In this document: positions 1 through 10,499 of the stretch, one piece after another
Numbering within the stretch: position 1 is the first letter of the stretch
How the letters are laid out: every line of letters begins with the position of its first letter
Source: Aldrovandia affinis
Taxonomy: Eukaryota; Chordata; Actinopteri; Notacanthiformes; Halosauridae
NCBI GenBank assembly: GCA_029706075.1
Contig: JAINUG010000148.1
Coordinates: 1,263,501 to 1,327,500, forward strand
Direction: 5' to 3'
DNA length: 64,000 nucleotides
The notes under the pieces: generated by a model
What the model was told of the DNA's origin: nothing
What the model saw: the letters and a program-made list of their open reading frames with translations, nothing else
Database searches by the model: none
Made by a program: the position numbers and the translations under genes

Positions 1-1080
1 TGAAAGACAGTAAGGAGCAGTCACACTGAGTCACTAACAGGCCACTCAGACTTCAAGTTCTCTGCTGTAATAACATGGATATTCAGGTCAACTGGTATGT
101 ATTCACATTACGCCTGTTTAAGGGGAAACCTATAATGGAGAGCATTAGAAAAAAACATATGATCACAACACAAAGGAAAACAAGATGAATACTTAATTTA
201 ACAAGTGCTTTGAATCAGAAGAAGATAATTAAGGAAGTGAGAATATCTGCATTCAAAATTGAGGTTTCATACCTTTTTTTAAATGTTTTTTTTACGCTAC
301 TGGGACTTCCTCTGTGATATGGCACTGTTGCCACATTGCATAGATAGGTATCTTGTGTCTTAAAGGAGCACTCTGAACAAAATCCATAATTTCATGGTAT
401 ATTACACACTATATGTTTTGCCGATCAATCCACATGGCGTTGTTGATACTTTTACATTTATGGCTGTTTGGTAGTTTTGACAAACGACACACCCAAATAA
501 CGTATTTTCTGGCTACGCATTGACATTATGAGAATTAAATAAAGATGAATATTTACTTGGTAGATCTTTATTGCTTTAGCTTTATTGCAATGGGTGAAGC
601 AACAAAGTGCTGTTGCCAGCAAGCAAGAAGACAAAAACAAACATTTTGATAGTGAGAGAAAATGAGCTAAACGGCCTGTTTTTCATCTATAGTTCAGCAC
701 CAAACCTATTAACTACTATTATGTCTAGGTACCTATCTAACTAGAACTGTGAATCAAATAAAAATAGCAATCATAGAACAAGTTAGCTAGATTGCCTTTT
801 TAATTTAATTGACATTTGGACACTCAAGGCTCACAGGGAAACAGACATAATGTAACAAAAGTATCAATCGTGCCATGTGGATGGATCGACAACACATATA
901 GTAATTAGTATATCATGAAATTGTGGATTTTGGTCATATAATACCTGTTGTTATAATCAGTACAATCAGGTACAGGTGTTACAATCAATAAGAAATGTAC
1001 ATTTAAGTTTATTGTTCCAGTATAGAGGCATATAATAGCTATGACAGCAGACAGATGACGTTAAAGAATGGGGGACTCAC

Positions 1081-1127
1081 CTGGACAGACCTCATTGGTG
1101 CACTCCCAAGAGCCGTGTCGACACACA
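1081..1127 (-). CDS. vwf: vwf short exon, end of D1
   Basis: 47 nt, acceptor ctataaag with a pyrimidine tract slightly upstream, donor GTGAGT. It encodes [16 protein letters not shown], matching the small human exon 10 in length and cysteine pattern. The last vwf exon seen; further exons lie left of the window. Confidence 0.82.
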
Positions 1128-4100
1128 CTTTATAGAATAGATTTGAAAAAGAAGAAATTGTTATAAATACAAATGTTCCATGCGGTGAAATGATAACAGG
1201 GATGCTTTTTTCCATGCTACTGTGCCACAATGAGTTGTATCAATACATCTGTAATTGCATCTTAATAAAGGAAAATATGTTTTCTGTACAGAGCCAGAAA
1301 GGCCTATATGTTCTGTCATATCTCATGTCAGCGAGAGGCCTTTCAGGTCAGTGAGCTCTCAGGTGAAAGAGTGGACTCTCAGATCAGTGATCTCAGATCA
1401 GTGATATATCTCTCTTTCATGATCTGTCACAGGTCAGTGATATCTCTCAACCCTCGTGCTAGGCGCTCACCAGGTGTTGCAGTCCTGGGGGATGCTGGAC
1501 CCAGGAGGGTAGCGTCGGCCCGTGTGCATGCAGGAGCACTGCGACACATCCACACATCGGTCCGCTTCCAGAACCTTCCCCGCTGTCAATCAAACATGCA
1601 GCGTAGTTCATACACATGGGCCTATTCATCCATTCAGCCCGTTCCTGCTGACCCGCCGACGGGGCTCCCTCACCTGGGCAGCTGCAGCCGTCCACACACT
1701 CCTCCTTGCAGACCTCGTGGATGTTCAGACTCTGGCAGGTGGTGGAGCAGGGGCTCGTGCACTCGTTGTATTTCATTCCTGCTGGACAGCTGGGCGCTGA
1801 GGACAATACCACACTTTACACCTCCACCCTGCATCTGTCCACCTTCCCAGCACCCACCCACCCAGCCACACTCAAAAATAGATTTACAATGGCATTTATT
1901 TGTTTGCCAGACGTTTTTGTCCATGGCGAATGTGACGCCAGTAGGGGCGTGGAGTGGAGCTCCTCTTTAGCTGCTGTCAGCTTCCTGCTTCTCCAAATCC
2001 TGGGAGACTTTGAGGAGCATAGACAGCAGTGGCATGTTAATTTGGCCCACAGCCCATGAGAAAAAGCATTGCATGTCCTTAATGCAAAGGTTCAAGGTTC
2101 ATTTTTGTATTTATTTAAATTTTTTACTACCTTTGTTACATGCACACACATTACTTTTTGTGGAGCGCTTTGCACAATTTTGCTGGAAAAGCACATTATA
2201 AATGAAGTTATTATGAATTATCTCTAGTTTCTACATTTAGCTTCAAGCCAGAGTCCAGATATTATTACAATATATTTTCTGTGTTTACATATTGGTCAAT
2301 TTGAGGATGAAATGAGATAGTAAGTGCACAAGTACCTGACACAATGCTCTTGTACCACTCAATGTTATAATCGTAATCAATACTACAATCAAATAATCTA
2401 GCATATGAGGAACCAGGGCCCATATTCATAAAACTTATCAGAGTATAGGAGTGCTGTTGGGCCTTTTAGCTCATTGTGGATAAGGTTAAGACATGGACAG
2501 GGGAAACCTGATCCTGGATCGGGGACTCACAACACTGGCTTTCGGTCTGCCAGCCGTGGAGTGGGAGGCCATGGGAGGCGCAGGAGCGGGCATACTCCAG
2601 GAAGGCCTGGCAGCGGCAGGCCTGGTCTTCACCGCAGTGACAGGAGTCTTCCTCACACAGCAGGGCGAAGGCTTCAGGGTCCACCATGTGAGCACATCGC
2701 AGGAAGGATGGGGAGCTGCGCAGAGCATCACACCTGGACATCAAGTCCTGCACAGAAAGAGATAGAGAGAGGTGGAGCGAGAGAATTAGTGGAATTAGGC
2801 TGGCAGTGTAGTGTAATGGTTAGGGAGCTGGGCTTGTAACTCAGAGGTTGCAGGTTCAATTCCCAGGTGGGGCACTGCTGTTGTACCCTTAACCTGAATT
2901 GCTTCAGTAAAATATCCAGCTGTATAAATGGATTGTATGTAAGTCGCTCTGGATAAGAGAGCTAAATGCCTAAAAAATAAAAAAGGAAAATGAGAATTAG
3001 AGTGATTTGAGACTTTTGTCATTAGAGAAGGTTAAACCCCCATAGGTCCCCAGAGAAATGAGCAGTGGCAGAGCTAGTCCACAGGCCATCACACTGAGAT
3101 CTGTACAGCCTGCTTAATTATGAAACGGTCAATTCCAAATCTGAGTGTCTGTATCGTAAGCTTTGCTATGATGTCATTGGTTATGGTAGAGTTCAGTATG
3201 GTAACTTGATAACTCCACGTGTCCGAGTCCATTGAGAATGAACACGTTTTCAAAGGGAGACAGTTTTTGAGGGAGTAGCATATTGAAACAAGAACAACCT
3301 ACTTGTGTACAATAAAACACACATTTGAATGCGTTGTTCAACATATTATGGGATGCATTTATTCATTAACAGTGCTAGAAGCTGTTTAAGTTGGGTTGGG
3401 TAGTCAGAAAATGCCTGCTTGTCGGCCGACTGCTGCTCCCCTTTCAATGATCCCTCATTGACGCCATGTATTTTACTACACAAGAACCGTTCCTTGCTAA
3501 CTTTAAACCTACAGTCTGGCCTGTTTATCCTACTACTTTTCTTGGTAAATAGACAACATACACTTTCTAATGTTTTCTGTTAAGTATGTTTTTTGGTCAA
3601 TACCTTTAAATGTTTCTGAAATGGTCAACTTACTTATTTTGACAGATTCTGCACAAGACAGACAATATTTTGTTGCAAACAGTTGTCAGCTACAGGTGCA
3701 GGTAATTGTATTGGTTACGTCACCCAATCTTCAATATTAGAGCACCATAGTGTTAGGTTTGAGGTAAGAAATTTAGCATAAGCCTCGTTGATTGTTTTAT
3801 TTTGTTTAAATGTTTTTGTTTTATCTTCATTTCCAGTACACATTTTGGACACACCCTCTCCAAGAGGGGGACTTCTTTCTAACCAAGCCACTCACCATCT
3901 TGTTTCCACTACGCATGATCCTAACACCTAACCCAACTTCCTATTAAGTTAACCCAACTGGTATTTCTATCATTATCGGCTGTATTCTAGTCGCTCCTGA
4001 TGTCACCACTAACACTTCTGTTCCAGCACCCGATAGCTGGGTGTTGGACTCCAATAATTCCTCTGAGAGAGCTCTTATGGCAGTTTCCGATAGATTTGAT

Positions 4101-7100
4101 TGAGAGATTAGTTAAGGAAACTGAAGTAAAAAATAAGCATGCTCTCATCTCTACTCGGGAGGCTACTGATGCTTCCCTCCGCACTAACAAGCATTACCAT
4201 AGTGCGACTAAAAAGGAAACGACTGTGACCCAATGGCTAATTGATATATATCTGGTAATATCTCAGGGTATTTGGGGTCTTAGTATTGTAACTTTTGTTT
4301 TAGTTATTTGTATGTACTGTAAGTTGCATAGTTTAATCAATAATGTGCATTATGAAGTGATTTATTCCAATCTGACCAATTCTCTTGCAAATGGGAGAAT
4401 GAATAGAGTCTAAATAATGGTGGTACTACCCCACCGCCAATACAAAATGAGGACTGTTAGGTTTGAGGTATGAAATTTAGTATAAAACACATTTTACACA
4501 CACACTCTCCACAACAGCCCCCACCTTAGGGCCACACCAATTCCATTGTTAACTATATACCAAATGGGTGCCTCTGGGATGTCTGGGTGCAATGTGTATT
4601 CCCTGCCGGGGAATACCTGCTGGGCAACTGTGACACCTCGGATAAGGGTACTTAAACCCTCACTTACAGTTACTGAGTTGAGATTTACTGGGTACACGCT
4701 GTCACAGCGCCTTCAGTATTTCTCCCCCTGCGCATTGTATTAAAACCTTTTCAATTGGAAAGTGGTCACCAGTGTGTTACTTTGCCCATCCCGACTTGAT
4801 TCCACAAATTCCCAACAATTCCCAACAATAGTAAATTGGGAGCCAACTCCACAAGCGCAAGGGGCACAGTATGCTATCATTGAGGTTGGTGTGGTAACAT
4901 GAAGTATGATTTGGTACGATAAAGAACTGGATGGAATGGTTTGGTATGGTTTGGCATGGTACTGTGTGATATGGTTTGATACAACATACAGTTTGATACA
5001 GTATTGTATATTTTCATATGGTACCGTATAACATGGTTTGGTATAGTTTCATATGATACCCTATGGTGTTTTGTTGTACAGTCTTGTATGATTCACTATG
5101 GTATGATTTGGTACGGAGTATGGAGTGGAGTGGTTAAGCTTGGCATGGTCCTGTTCAGTGTGTCTTGGTGTACTCACTGCTGCGGTTCCTTTGGAGGTGT
5201 TGCAGGTCTTGCTGGGGGGAGACACACGTCGGCAGGGCTCACCCGCTCCATGCAGGGCCCAGGAGTTGGCAAAGTCATAGCTGCTCTTAGTCAGAAACCC
5301 TGTTGGAGGAACCCCACAGAACACAGCCATACGTGCTTTAGACCTTGTTTTGTCTTTACTATAAAGCTGGCTCTTTATTGTAATCTATTTGGAAATGAGT
5401 TCTGCATCATCACAAAAAGGTTCCGTATACATACACAAACACACAGTATGTAATAAATATTCAAACAACTTGTATAAAAATTAGTGAGCATACAATAAAT
5501 TAGTGAATTGAATAAATAGTGAGTGAATTAGTGAGCATACAATAAAATATGATACATACAATTTTAATCATGCAGAATAAAATAATATATGTACATATCA
5601 CATGTGGGTGGCAATGCTATTAGAGACTTTTAAAAATATTAGATCATAGATTAAGATATCAAATGTGGGACTCTGAGAGTTATTGGTGAGTTGTGCAGTT
5701 CATTGGATTCTTAAAATTTTCAGAGAACAAAGGGAAAAAAGGGAATTACTTCCATGTTTAATCACTGAATTCATCTTCACAGAGAGTTTTGGGTGCTGAA
5801 AAATGGGTGCTGAATAAAATTACATTAAATCACTAGGCAGATTGGTCACAGTACAGCAAGGTCATCTTACTTACTTACTTTAGGCGCGTTTCCACTGCAG
5901 GAACTTTTCCCAGGAACTAGGGACCTTTATGGTAATTATCTTCATATCAGGAAATGGAAGTAGCAGCGACCAGTGTCTAAATGTCGCTCGGGGGACTTAG
6001 TTACACCCCAAAATATTCCTAGTCAGGAGGTAGGTCTTTTCGAAAGTACAGGAACCTTTGGAGGTGTGGCTGTTCATCTCTTTTCCAGCGTTGACTGAAT
6101 TACATGGCGTTGTGTTGTATGTTTTGGTTTGCTTTGTTTTTCATACTAAATGCCTTTCTGGGAGGCAGGTTTTTATAAACGCGACCAAATTAAATAAAAT
6201 ATAAAAATTAGCGATATTTTAATGTTTTATTAAATTCATTAAAACCACCCTAGTTAAATCGCCTAAGGCATACTGAATCTAAAAAATTGTGTTAAATTTT
6301 CGAATAAAGATTTAGTGAAATATAAGCAATTTTTGGTGGAAACATGACCAAAATTATTTTTGAATAAAGATTTAGTGAAATATAAGCAATTTTTGATGGA
6401 AACATGACCAAAACCAGCACAAATGTTCTAGGTTGTTGCAGTGACGCACAAATATGACGTCAGTCCGTCGCGTTGTTTGGCGTCAGCGGACTAATTTGCA
6501 TAATCTTGCGGTTCTTTAGGCCCCTGTGGAAACGCAGACGTAATGGATTGAAGGAACCTTTTAATTCCTCGAAAAAAGTTCCTGCGACTACAAGTTCCTG
6601 GCAATTTTTTGTGGAAACGCGCCTTTTGTTCTCAGAATATGACAGTAACTGAGGTCTGTCCATTTTTGTTCAATTGTTGGATTTAAACACAAAAGAAACT
6701 GCCACTTACTTTCTAATGCCAGGGCAGACAATAGGCTACAATACAATACAATACAATGAATGAACTAGATGGAATTGGCCTCTATTTCCAATAATATCTG
6801 CTACGTATTTGATTCCACTCTGCTCTGAAAGGATTCGCAGGTTATTTTCGGTTGTTTTGTACCCGCTCTTGAAGTTATAGATCAGAGGGCAGGTTACAGT
6901 GTACATCCAGACTATTAGTTAAAGTATATAGTTCTTAGACATGGCCATCCTAAAACAAAGGACATCCCTCAGGTGCAACATGTATGCATACGTTGAGCAT
7001 GACTTGAGACACTAGGTTACATTTCTTGTCATCTCAACACACTCCATCTCCTTTGTCACTGAATGCCCACACTGACCTTCCTGCGCGGTGTAGTCGTCCT

Positions 7101-7351
7101 CTGCCAGGCTGTTGAAGTTGCCACACAGACCGCAAGTCCGGTTGGTGTGGTGCTTTGACAGCATCAGGTTGATGTTGCCACTGCCATCGATTTTCACCTC
7201 GAAGCCGAACTCCTCGCTCCATAGCTTATAGAAGCCTAGCTCTAACCCAGCGAATATGGTGCTGGAGGCGTAGGGCAGGGTCAACCTGAAGAAGAAGCAC
7301 AGACAACAGAACATTGACACCCTGGGACCTGCTCCTTAATTCACTGCATCA

Positions 7352-7413
<62 letters not shown>

Positions 7414-7447
7414 AATATGCACACATTACACATATACACTTATACCA

Positions 7448-7479
<32 letters not shown>

Positions 7480-7596
7480 GTATATGCACATACACATACA
7501 AGCACGCACATATATACAAACATATACATACACACACACAAACCTATGCACACATGCACACACATACAAAACACACACACACATGCGTGCGCGCAT

Positions 7597-7630
<34 letters not shown>

Positions 7631-10000
7631 AGAAACCAAGGTACCATGTTGTACCTATAAAGGTACATTTCCAATATGGCTGCCAGTGTGAATGAGGATT
7701 TATTACCCTACCTGGATACATATCTGTACCTTTCCCCAATTTTCAATCACTAGGAAAAGGTACAAAACTGTATCATGAAGGATCTTACGTGTGCCTTTGA
7801 AGGTACAATGGACACATTTGCACTCTGAGGAACAAAAATGTACTTTAATTGTACCCTTCATTTTTGAGAATACACATAGTACCGTACAGTACACATATAC
7901 ACACACATACAGTGCACACAAACTCATACACACTCACTCTCTCACACACACAGCAGCCTGACCTCTGTCTTCAGTCTGAGTAAAGTAAACTGTGGAAAGG
8001 GAAGGTGCAGGGGGCACTAGATTTACAGGGTAAACAAGTGGCTCATTTCCCTTCCCATGTAGCATTTGGTCGGTGCTGATAGAGCCTAGTGCACTGCGTC
8101 AGCAGAATGGAAAGGTGGAGAGAAACAGCACAGGAACACAGGCAGCTTGCGAGCAATTAATTCCAGCACAGGTAAAGCATGTTATAATCTATCGCCAATC
8201 ATTCCCAGACGTCTGGGGGTCAGAGAACTCAGCAGGACATGGCGGTGCCAAGGGCTTAGACAAGCTTAGCACAGCTTGGAGTAGCAGCTTTGCAGTGAGT
8301 TGCATTGGAAAGTGTTTACTGGGTGGCAGAGTGGCATACGGAAATGGTTCAGGAAGTGAGAATTTAACCAGAGGGTTGCTTTGGGTGGCCATTTTAATTG
8401 ATCCACTAAAAATTCAGCCATCTAAATGGGTAATATGTAGAAGAGTTTGTTAATATTTTTTTAATGCTTTTTTCCTCCCAATTTTCAATGCCCAATCGTA
8501 TTCTCAAGCACTTGCTCTCCTCCAAAACACATGATGTCTCCTCCAAAACACATGAGTGGCCACAGGCTGCACTGGCACGATCTGGATTCGATAACAGACT
8601 GTGGGGAGTTTGTTATTATTAATATATGTAAGTCACCCAGGGAAATATATATTGCAATGTAGCTTAACGGGGCAAACGTGGGCACTAAGTGTTAGACAGA
8701 GCATAACATAACAAGACATGTGGAGTTCATTCTGCACCTGTTCTCTCCCTGCATGAGTCTGCCATCCACAGACAGGTGAAGCTCAAAGAACTCCCCCAGG
8801 TACACCGTCACACCTCTTCTCTTCCCATGTCGGAAGTCAGCTGTGTGGGGCCAACAAAGCAGATGACTTTAAACCAAAAACAGTCGCATCTACAAATACC
8901 ATCAAGAACATTCCTTTGGCGCAATGTGTTCAGCAACAACTCAAACTGTGTTGTGGAAGCATTGTGGTGGATCCCAGCTTCCTTACCTAGCAATGAGAAA
9001 GATCGCCGGTGACAGTCTCCGGCCAGCATGTAGCTGCAGTCCCCGGGAAACTCGTACAGCACCCCATCGAAAGTGTGGACATGGTGCTGACCAAACAGGC
9101 TGCAGCGTCCTGGCACAGCTTTCCCATTGGCCCCAGATGCCCACAGCACTGACAACCAGCCTGGACCACAGAAGAGGGAGGAGAATTCACTAACCTCGGA
9201 CAGACAGCCACAGTCCATCAGAATTTGCAGCAATGACTGTCAATATCTGATTATTTCCGCACAATGATATCCACCCATTACATTACATTACAGGCATTTA
9301 GCAGACGCTCATATTCAGAGCGACTTATAAGGAAAATATTGGTTTCCCCAGTTGACGATGAACTCCAGTCTTCTTAGGTTAGTGGCTATTGAGACTATTA
9401 ACTTTTTCTTATCTAGACTTTTTTGTTTATTTATCAAAAATGTGTATTCATTCATTTATTTTTTAAGCTTTTTATTTATTTTTTTGGAATGTCCAATCAT
9501 ATGTATTCATATGCTATGCTCACTGCAACCGCCACAGTCAATTCAGGAGAGTGTAGACAAGCACACCCTCTCCTCTAAAACATGTAATCAGCCCCCGTAT
9601 AGAGGAAGACAGTTAATATGCAGCTTTATACTGGCAGACTATGGGTGCCTGATTGACCAGGTGTGGTTGCTGGTGTAAAACAAGACACAGACAACCAAGC
9701 CAACTGAATCCCTCCTTCCCTGGGCGAAGCTACCACCAATTATGTGTCGCCCCTTGGGGCTGGCACGGTCTGGATTTGATACGAGACTGTGGGACTAATC
9801 CACACATGCAGTTCCTTAACAGGATGAGCCACCCAGCAGCCCAATCCTAGATATTTAGGGCAGAATGGAAGGTGTCCTTCTATTGTGTGATAAATGGAAT
9901 CCAGACAACCTTTCAGCTCAGCACTTATGTCTAATATAGACCCACCTGTTAACTGAAAAAGCAAAGCCAATGACAGCACGTTCCAACTGTGCTTTCCCAT
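1081..10000 (-). CDS. vwf: von Willebrand factor, 5' part (signal peptide, D1 domain), gene continues past window start
   Basis: Secreted multimeric haemostasis glycoprotein; the D1-D2 propeptide drives multimer assembly in the ER/Golgi. Nine coding exons read on the minus strand with GT/AG borders and continuous phase: 10000-9946, 9160-8987, 8840-8738, 7285-7077, 5299-5178, 2747-2531, 1796-1674, 1582-1471, 1127-1081 (1162 nt, about 387 codons). Order: signal peptide, D1 VWD module with the CGLCG motif, C8 module, TIL module and E-type segment, with the cysteine spacing of VWF D1. Exon sizes and phases follow the human gene (exons 2-10). The next exon, starting D2, is not visible in 1-1075. 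No frameshift or stop was found, so the gene looks functional. The neighbour CD9, head to head, matches human synteny. Other D-domain proteins (mucins, otogelin) are possible, but order and synteny favour VWF. Confidence 0.93.
1471..1582 (-). CDS. vwf: vwf exon, end of TIL and E-type segment
   Basis: 112 nt, acceptor ttgattgacag, donor GTGAGC. It reads [20 protein letters not shown] and then CNTC across the next junction. The frame differs from the longer spurious frame that runs through this interval on the same strand. Confidence 0.88.
1674..1796 (-). CDS. vwf: vwf exon, D1 TIL module
   Basis: 123 nt, acceptor gtcctcag, donor GTGAGG. It encodes [20 protein letters not shown] and ends in VDGCSCP, the trypsin-inhibitor-like cysteine pattern of VWF D assemblies. 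Confidence 0.92.
2531..2747 (-). CDS. vwf: vwf exon, D1 C8 module
   Basis: 217 nt, acceptor tttctgtgcag, donor GTGAGT. The whole C8 module is encoded, with cysteines spaced as in the family and the hallmark [18 protein letters not shown] near the end. Notably GC-rich against AT-rich introns. Confidence 0.92.
2799..2985 (+). mobile_element. tRNA-derived SINE (family A)
   Basis: The head has RNA polymerase III A-box-like (TAGTGTAATGGTTAGGG) and B-box (GGTTCAATTCC) sequences. The tail ends with the fish LINE-type tract GTCGCTCTGGATAAGAG and an A-rich end. A second copy lies at 42221-42448. It is slightly shorter than that copy and sits in a vwf intron. Confidence 0.8.
3751..4413 (+). pseudogene. 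LTR-retroelement remnant with envelope-like ORF end
   Basis: At 3751 the sequence starts like the LTR at 4456 (TGTTAGGTTTGAGGTA) and then diverges. An open frame of 137 codons at 4000-4413 ends 42 bases before the LTR. It has polar residues, then one strong hydrophobic segment near its end (about residues 83-106), then a short basic tail. That is the layout expected for the transmembrane end of an envelope-type protein just upstream of a 3' LTR. No clear family motif was recognised; gag and pol are absent. Function is inferred from position and the membrane segment only. Confidence 0.35.
4456..4824 (+). repeat. LTR of an endogenous retroelement
   Basis: Begins TGTTAGGTTTG and ends near CCCAACA. 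It has a late AATTG/ATTAAAA-type region before its end. A longer, interrupted minus-strand copy is at 25528-26308 and a tip of it at 17581-17617. No target duplication could be confirmed here. Confidence 0.6.
4880..5145 (+). repeat. degenerate TATGGTTTGG simple repeat
   Basis: Diverged short-period repeat built on ATGGTTTGGTA, lying directly beside a vwf exon on its donor side. Confidence 0.55.
5178..5299 (-). CDS. vwf: vwf exon, end of D1 VWD module
   Basis: 122 nt, acceptor ccaacag, donor GTGAGT, phase 1 to 0. It encodes YDFANSWAL, a very conserved VWF segment, and then a cysteine-containing linker to C8. Confidence 0.9.
5883..6623. mobile_element. MITE-like DNA element with 13-bp terminal inverted repeats
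   Basis: GGCGCGTTTCCAC at 5883-5895 is the exact reverse complement of 6611-6623. A further inverted match continues inside (GGAAC tracts at both ends). No transposase frame. The target duplication is unclear. It contains a perfect-period 60-bp tandem duplication at 6302-6415. Confidence 0.7.
6302..6415 (+). repeat. 60-bp tandem duplication inside the MITE
   Basis: 6302-6361 and 6362-6415 align at exactly 60-bp period with one or two mismatches. Confidence 0.85.
7077..7285 (-). CDS. vwf: vwf exon, D1 VWD module with CGLCG motif
   Basis: 209 nt, acceptor cttcttcag, donor GTCAGT. It contains [20 protein letters not shown] and then [20 protein letters not shown]. The CGLC motif resembles the vicinal-cysteine motif that VWF D1 and D2 use in disulphide exchange during multimerisation (family knowledge). 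Calcium-site residues of the VWD fold (GNFN...DDY) are present. Confidence 0.93.
7360..7630 (+). repeat. CA microsatellite cluster
   Basis: Three long (CA)n runs, near 7362-7410, 7452-7480 and 7601-7628, joined by imperfect CA/TA sequence. They lie just upstream of the acceptor of the vwf CGLCG exon, so length variation could affect that intron end. The open frames here are repeat artefacts. Confidence 0.95.
8466..8660 (-). mobile_element. SINE family B, partial
   Basis: Related to the fuller copy at 9480-9845 (shared CCTCCAAAACACATG and GGCACGATCTGGATTCGATA-type sequence). Shorter and more diverged. Confidence 0.55.
8738..8840 (-). CDS. vwf: vwf exon, D1 VWD module, middle
   Basis: 103 nt with acceptor cacacag and donor GTGCAG. 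It encodes the strand that reads [19 protein letters not shown], close to the equivalent D1 segment in other vertebrates. Ends in phase 2. The donor GTGCAG is weaker than the others in the gene. Confidence 0.88.
8987..9160 (-). CDS. vwf: vwf exon, start of D1 VWD module
   Basis: Acceptor ggtccag, donor GTAAGG, 174 nt. It encodes the opening of the VWD fold, with the family pattern [19 protein letters not shown] followed by CSYMLAGDC. Phase 1 in and phase 1 out, which joins the exons on both sides without a break. Confidence 0.92.
   Translation of the reverse strand, partial: AGCQCCGHLGPMGKLCQDAAACLVSTMSTLSMGCCTSFPGTAATCWPETVTGDLSHC
9286..9345 (-). repeat. LINE/SINE 3' tail fragment
   Basis: Contains (ATTAC)n followed by GGCATTTAGCAGACGCTC, the reverse complement of the 3' tail shared by several LINEs and SINEs in this window. 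Confidence 0.65.
9480..9845 (-). mobile_element. SINE family B
   Basis: About 360 bp. Read on the minus strand it starts GGCTGCTGGGTGGCTCATCC and matches, over its length, the plus-strand copy at 40912-41285 (shared features include CTGTCTTCCTC and GCTTGTCTACRCTCTCC). Lies in the first vwf intron after the start exon's donor. Confidence 0.7.
9946..10000 (-). CDS. vwf: vwf coding exon with start codon and signal peptide
   Basis: The ATG at 10000 sits directly after an acceptor (tttgcag at 10001-10007), so the 5'UTR must lie in an upstream exon. The peptide [18 protein letters not shown] is a short polar start followed by a hydrophobic core, as in a secretory signal. The donor is GTGGGT and the exon ends in phase 1. 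An in-frame ATG further upstream would lie inside the acceptor-side intron and was not used. Confidence 0.85.
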
Positions 10001-10442
10001 CTGCAAACAAAACACAGACAAAAGGACAGTCAGAACACACAAATACCATTGTCATCGAGTTTGTACTGTGACTATCTACACACATGCATGCACACTGACA
10101 TTATGTGTTTCTTTATACATATATACACATGTGCATATGCACGCAAATTGATTTTTATTGATAAGCCTCTCATTTTCACAAAACCGCTATGCCTCACAGC
10201 CATTTTATCAAAGGATCCAGACCACGGCCATACAGATGGAAAAATCCCACAATTCCATTCTCAGATCTCCCAACTGAAGCCCGAGATCAGCATGCCTACA
10301 ATACCTCTGTCATCTGCGTGAGCAAAGCCTGACCCCTGCAAGAAAATTGACGTGATCCAGTTGAAAGTTCCACGTCTTCAGCATGCAACGGTCATGGTAC
10401 AACCTTTAAAGAACTCTGGAAAGAAACGACAAAGAAGAATGG

Positions 10443-10452
10443 TTTTATACGG
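10443..10452 (-). promoter_or_regulatory. candidate vwf TATA box
   Basis: On the minus strand GTATAAAACC occurs about 440 bases upstream of the vwf start-codon exon, with a GGAA core (ETS-type, in CAGGAAACT) beside it. A 5'UTR exon is required because the start-codon exon begins at an acceptor. No 5'UTR donor could be fixed. This is a suggestion only. Confidence 0.25.
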
Positions 10453-10499
10453 GACAGGAAACTCCCCCTACCCCCGAAATGTTAAGGGAATGATGATAT

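Noticed and set aside
1459-1812. 117-codon minus frame spanning two vwf exons
   Set aside because: It reads through the intron 1583-1673; the spliced frame with GT/AG borders gives the known VWF pattern and a different frame in the left exon.
7314-7691. Long open frames on both strands rich in His/Thr or Val/Cys
   Set aside because: They are translations of CA/TG microsatellites.
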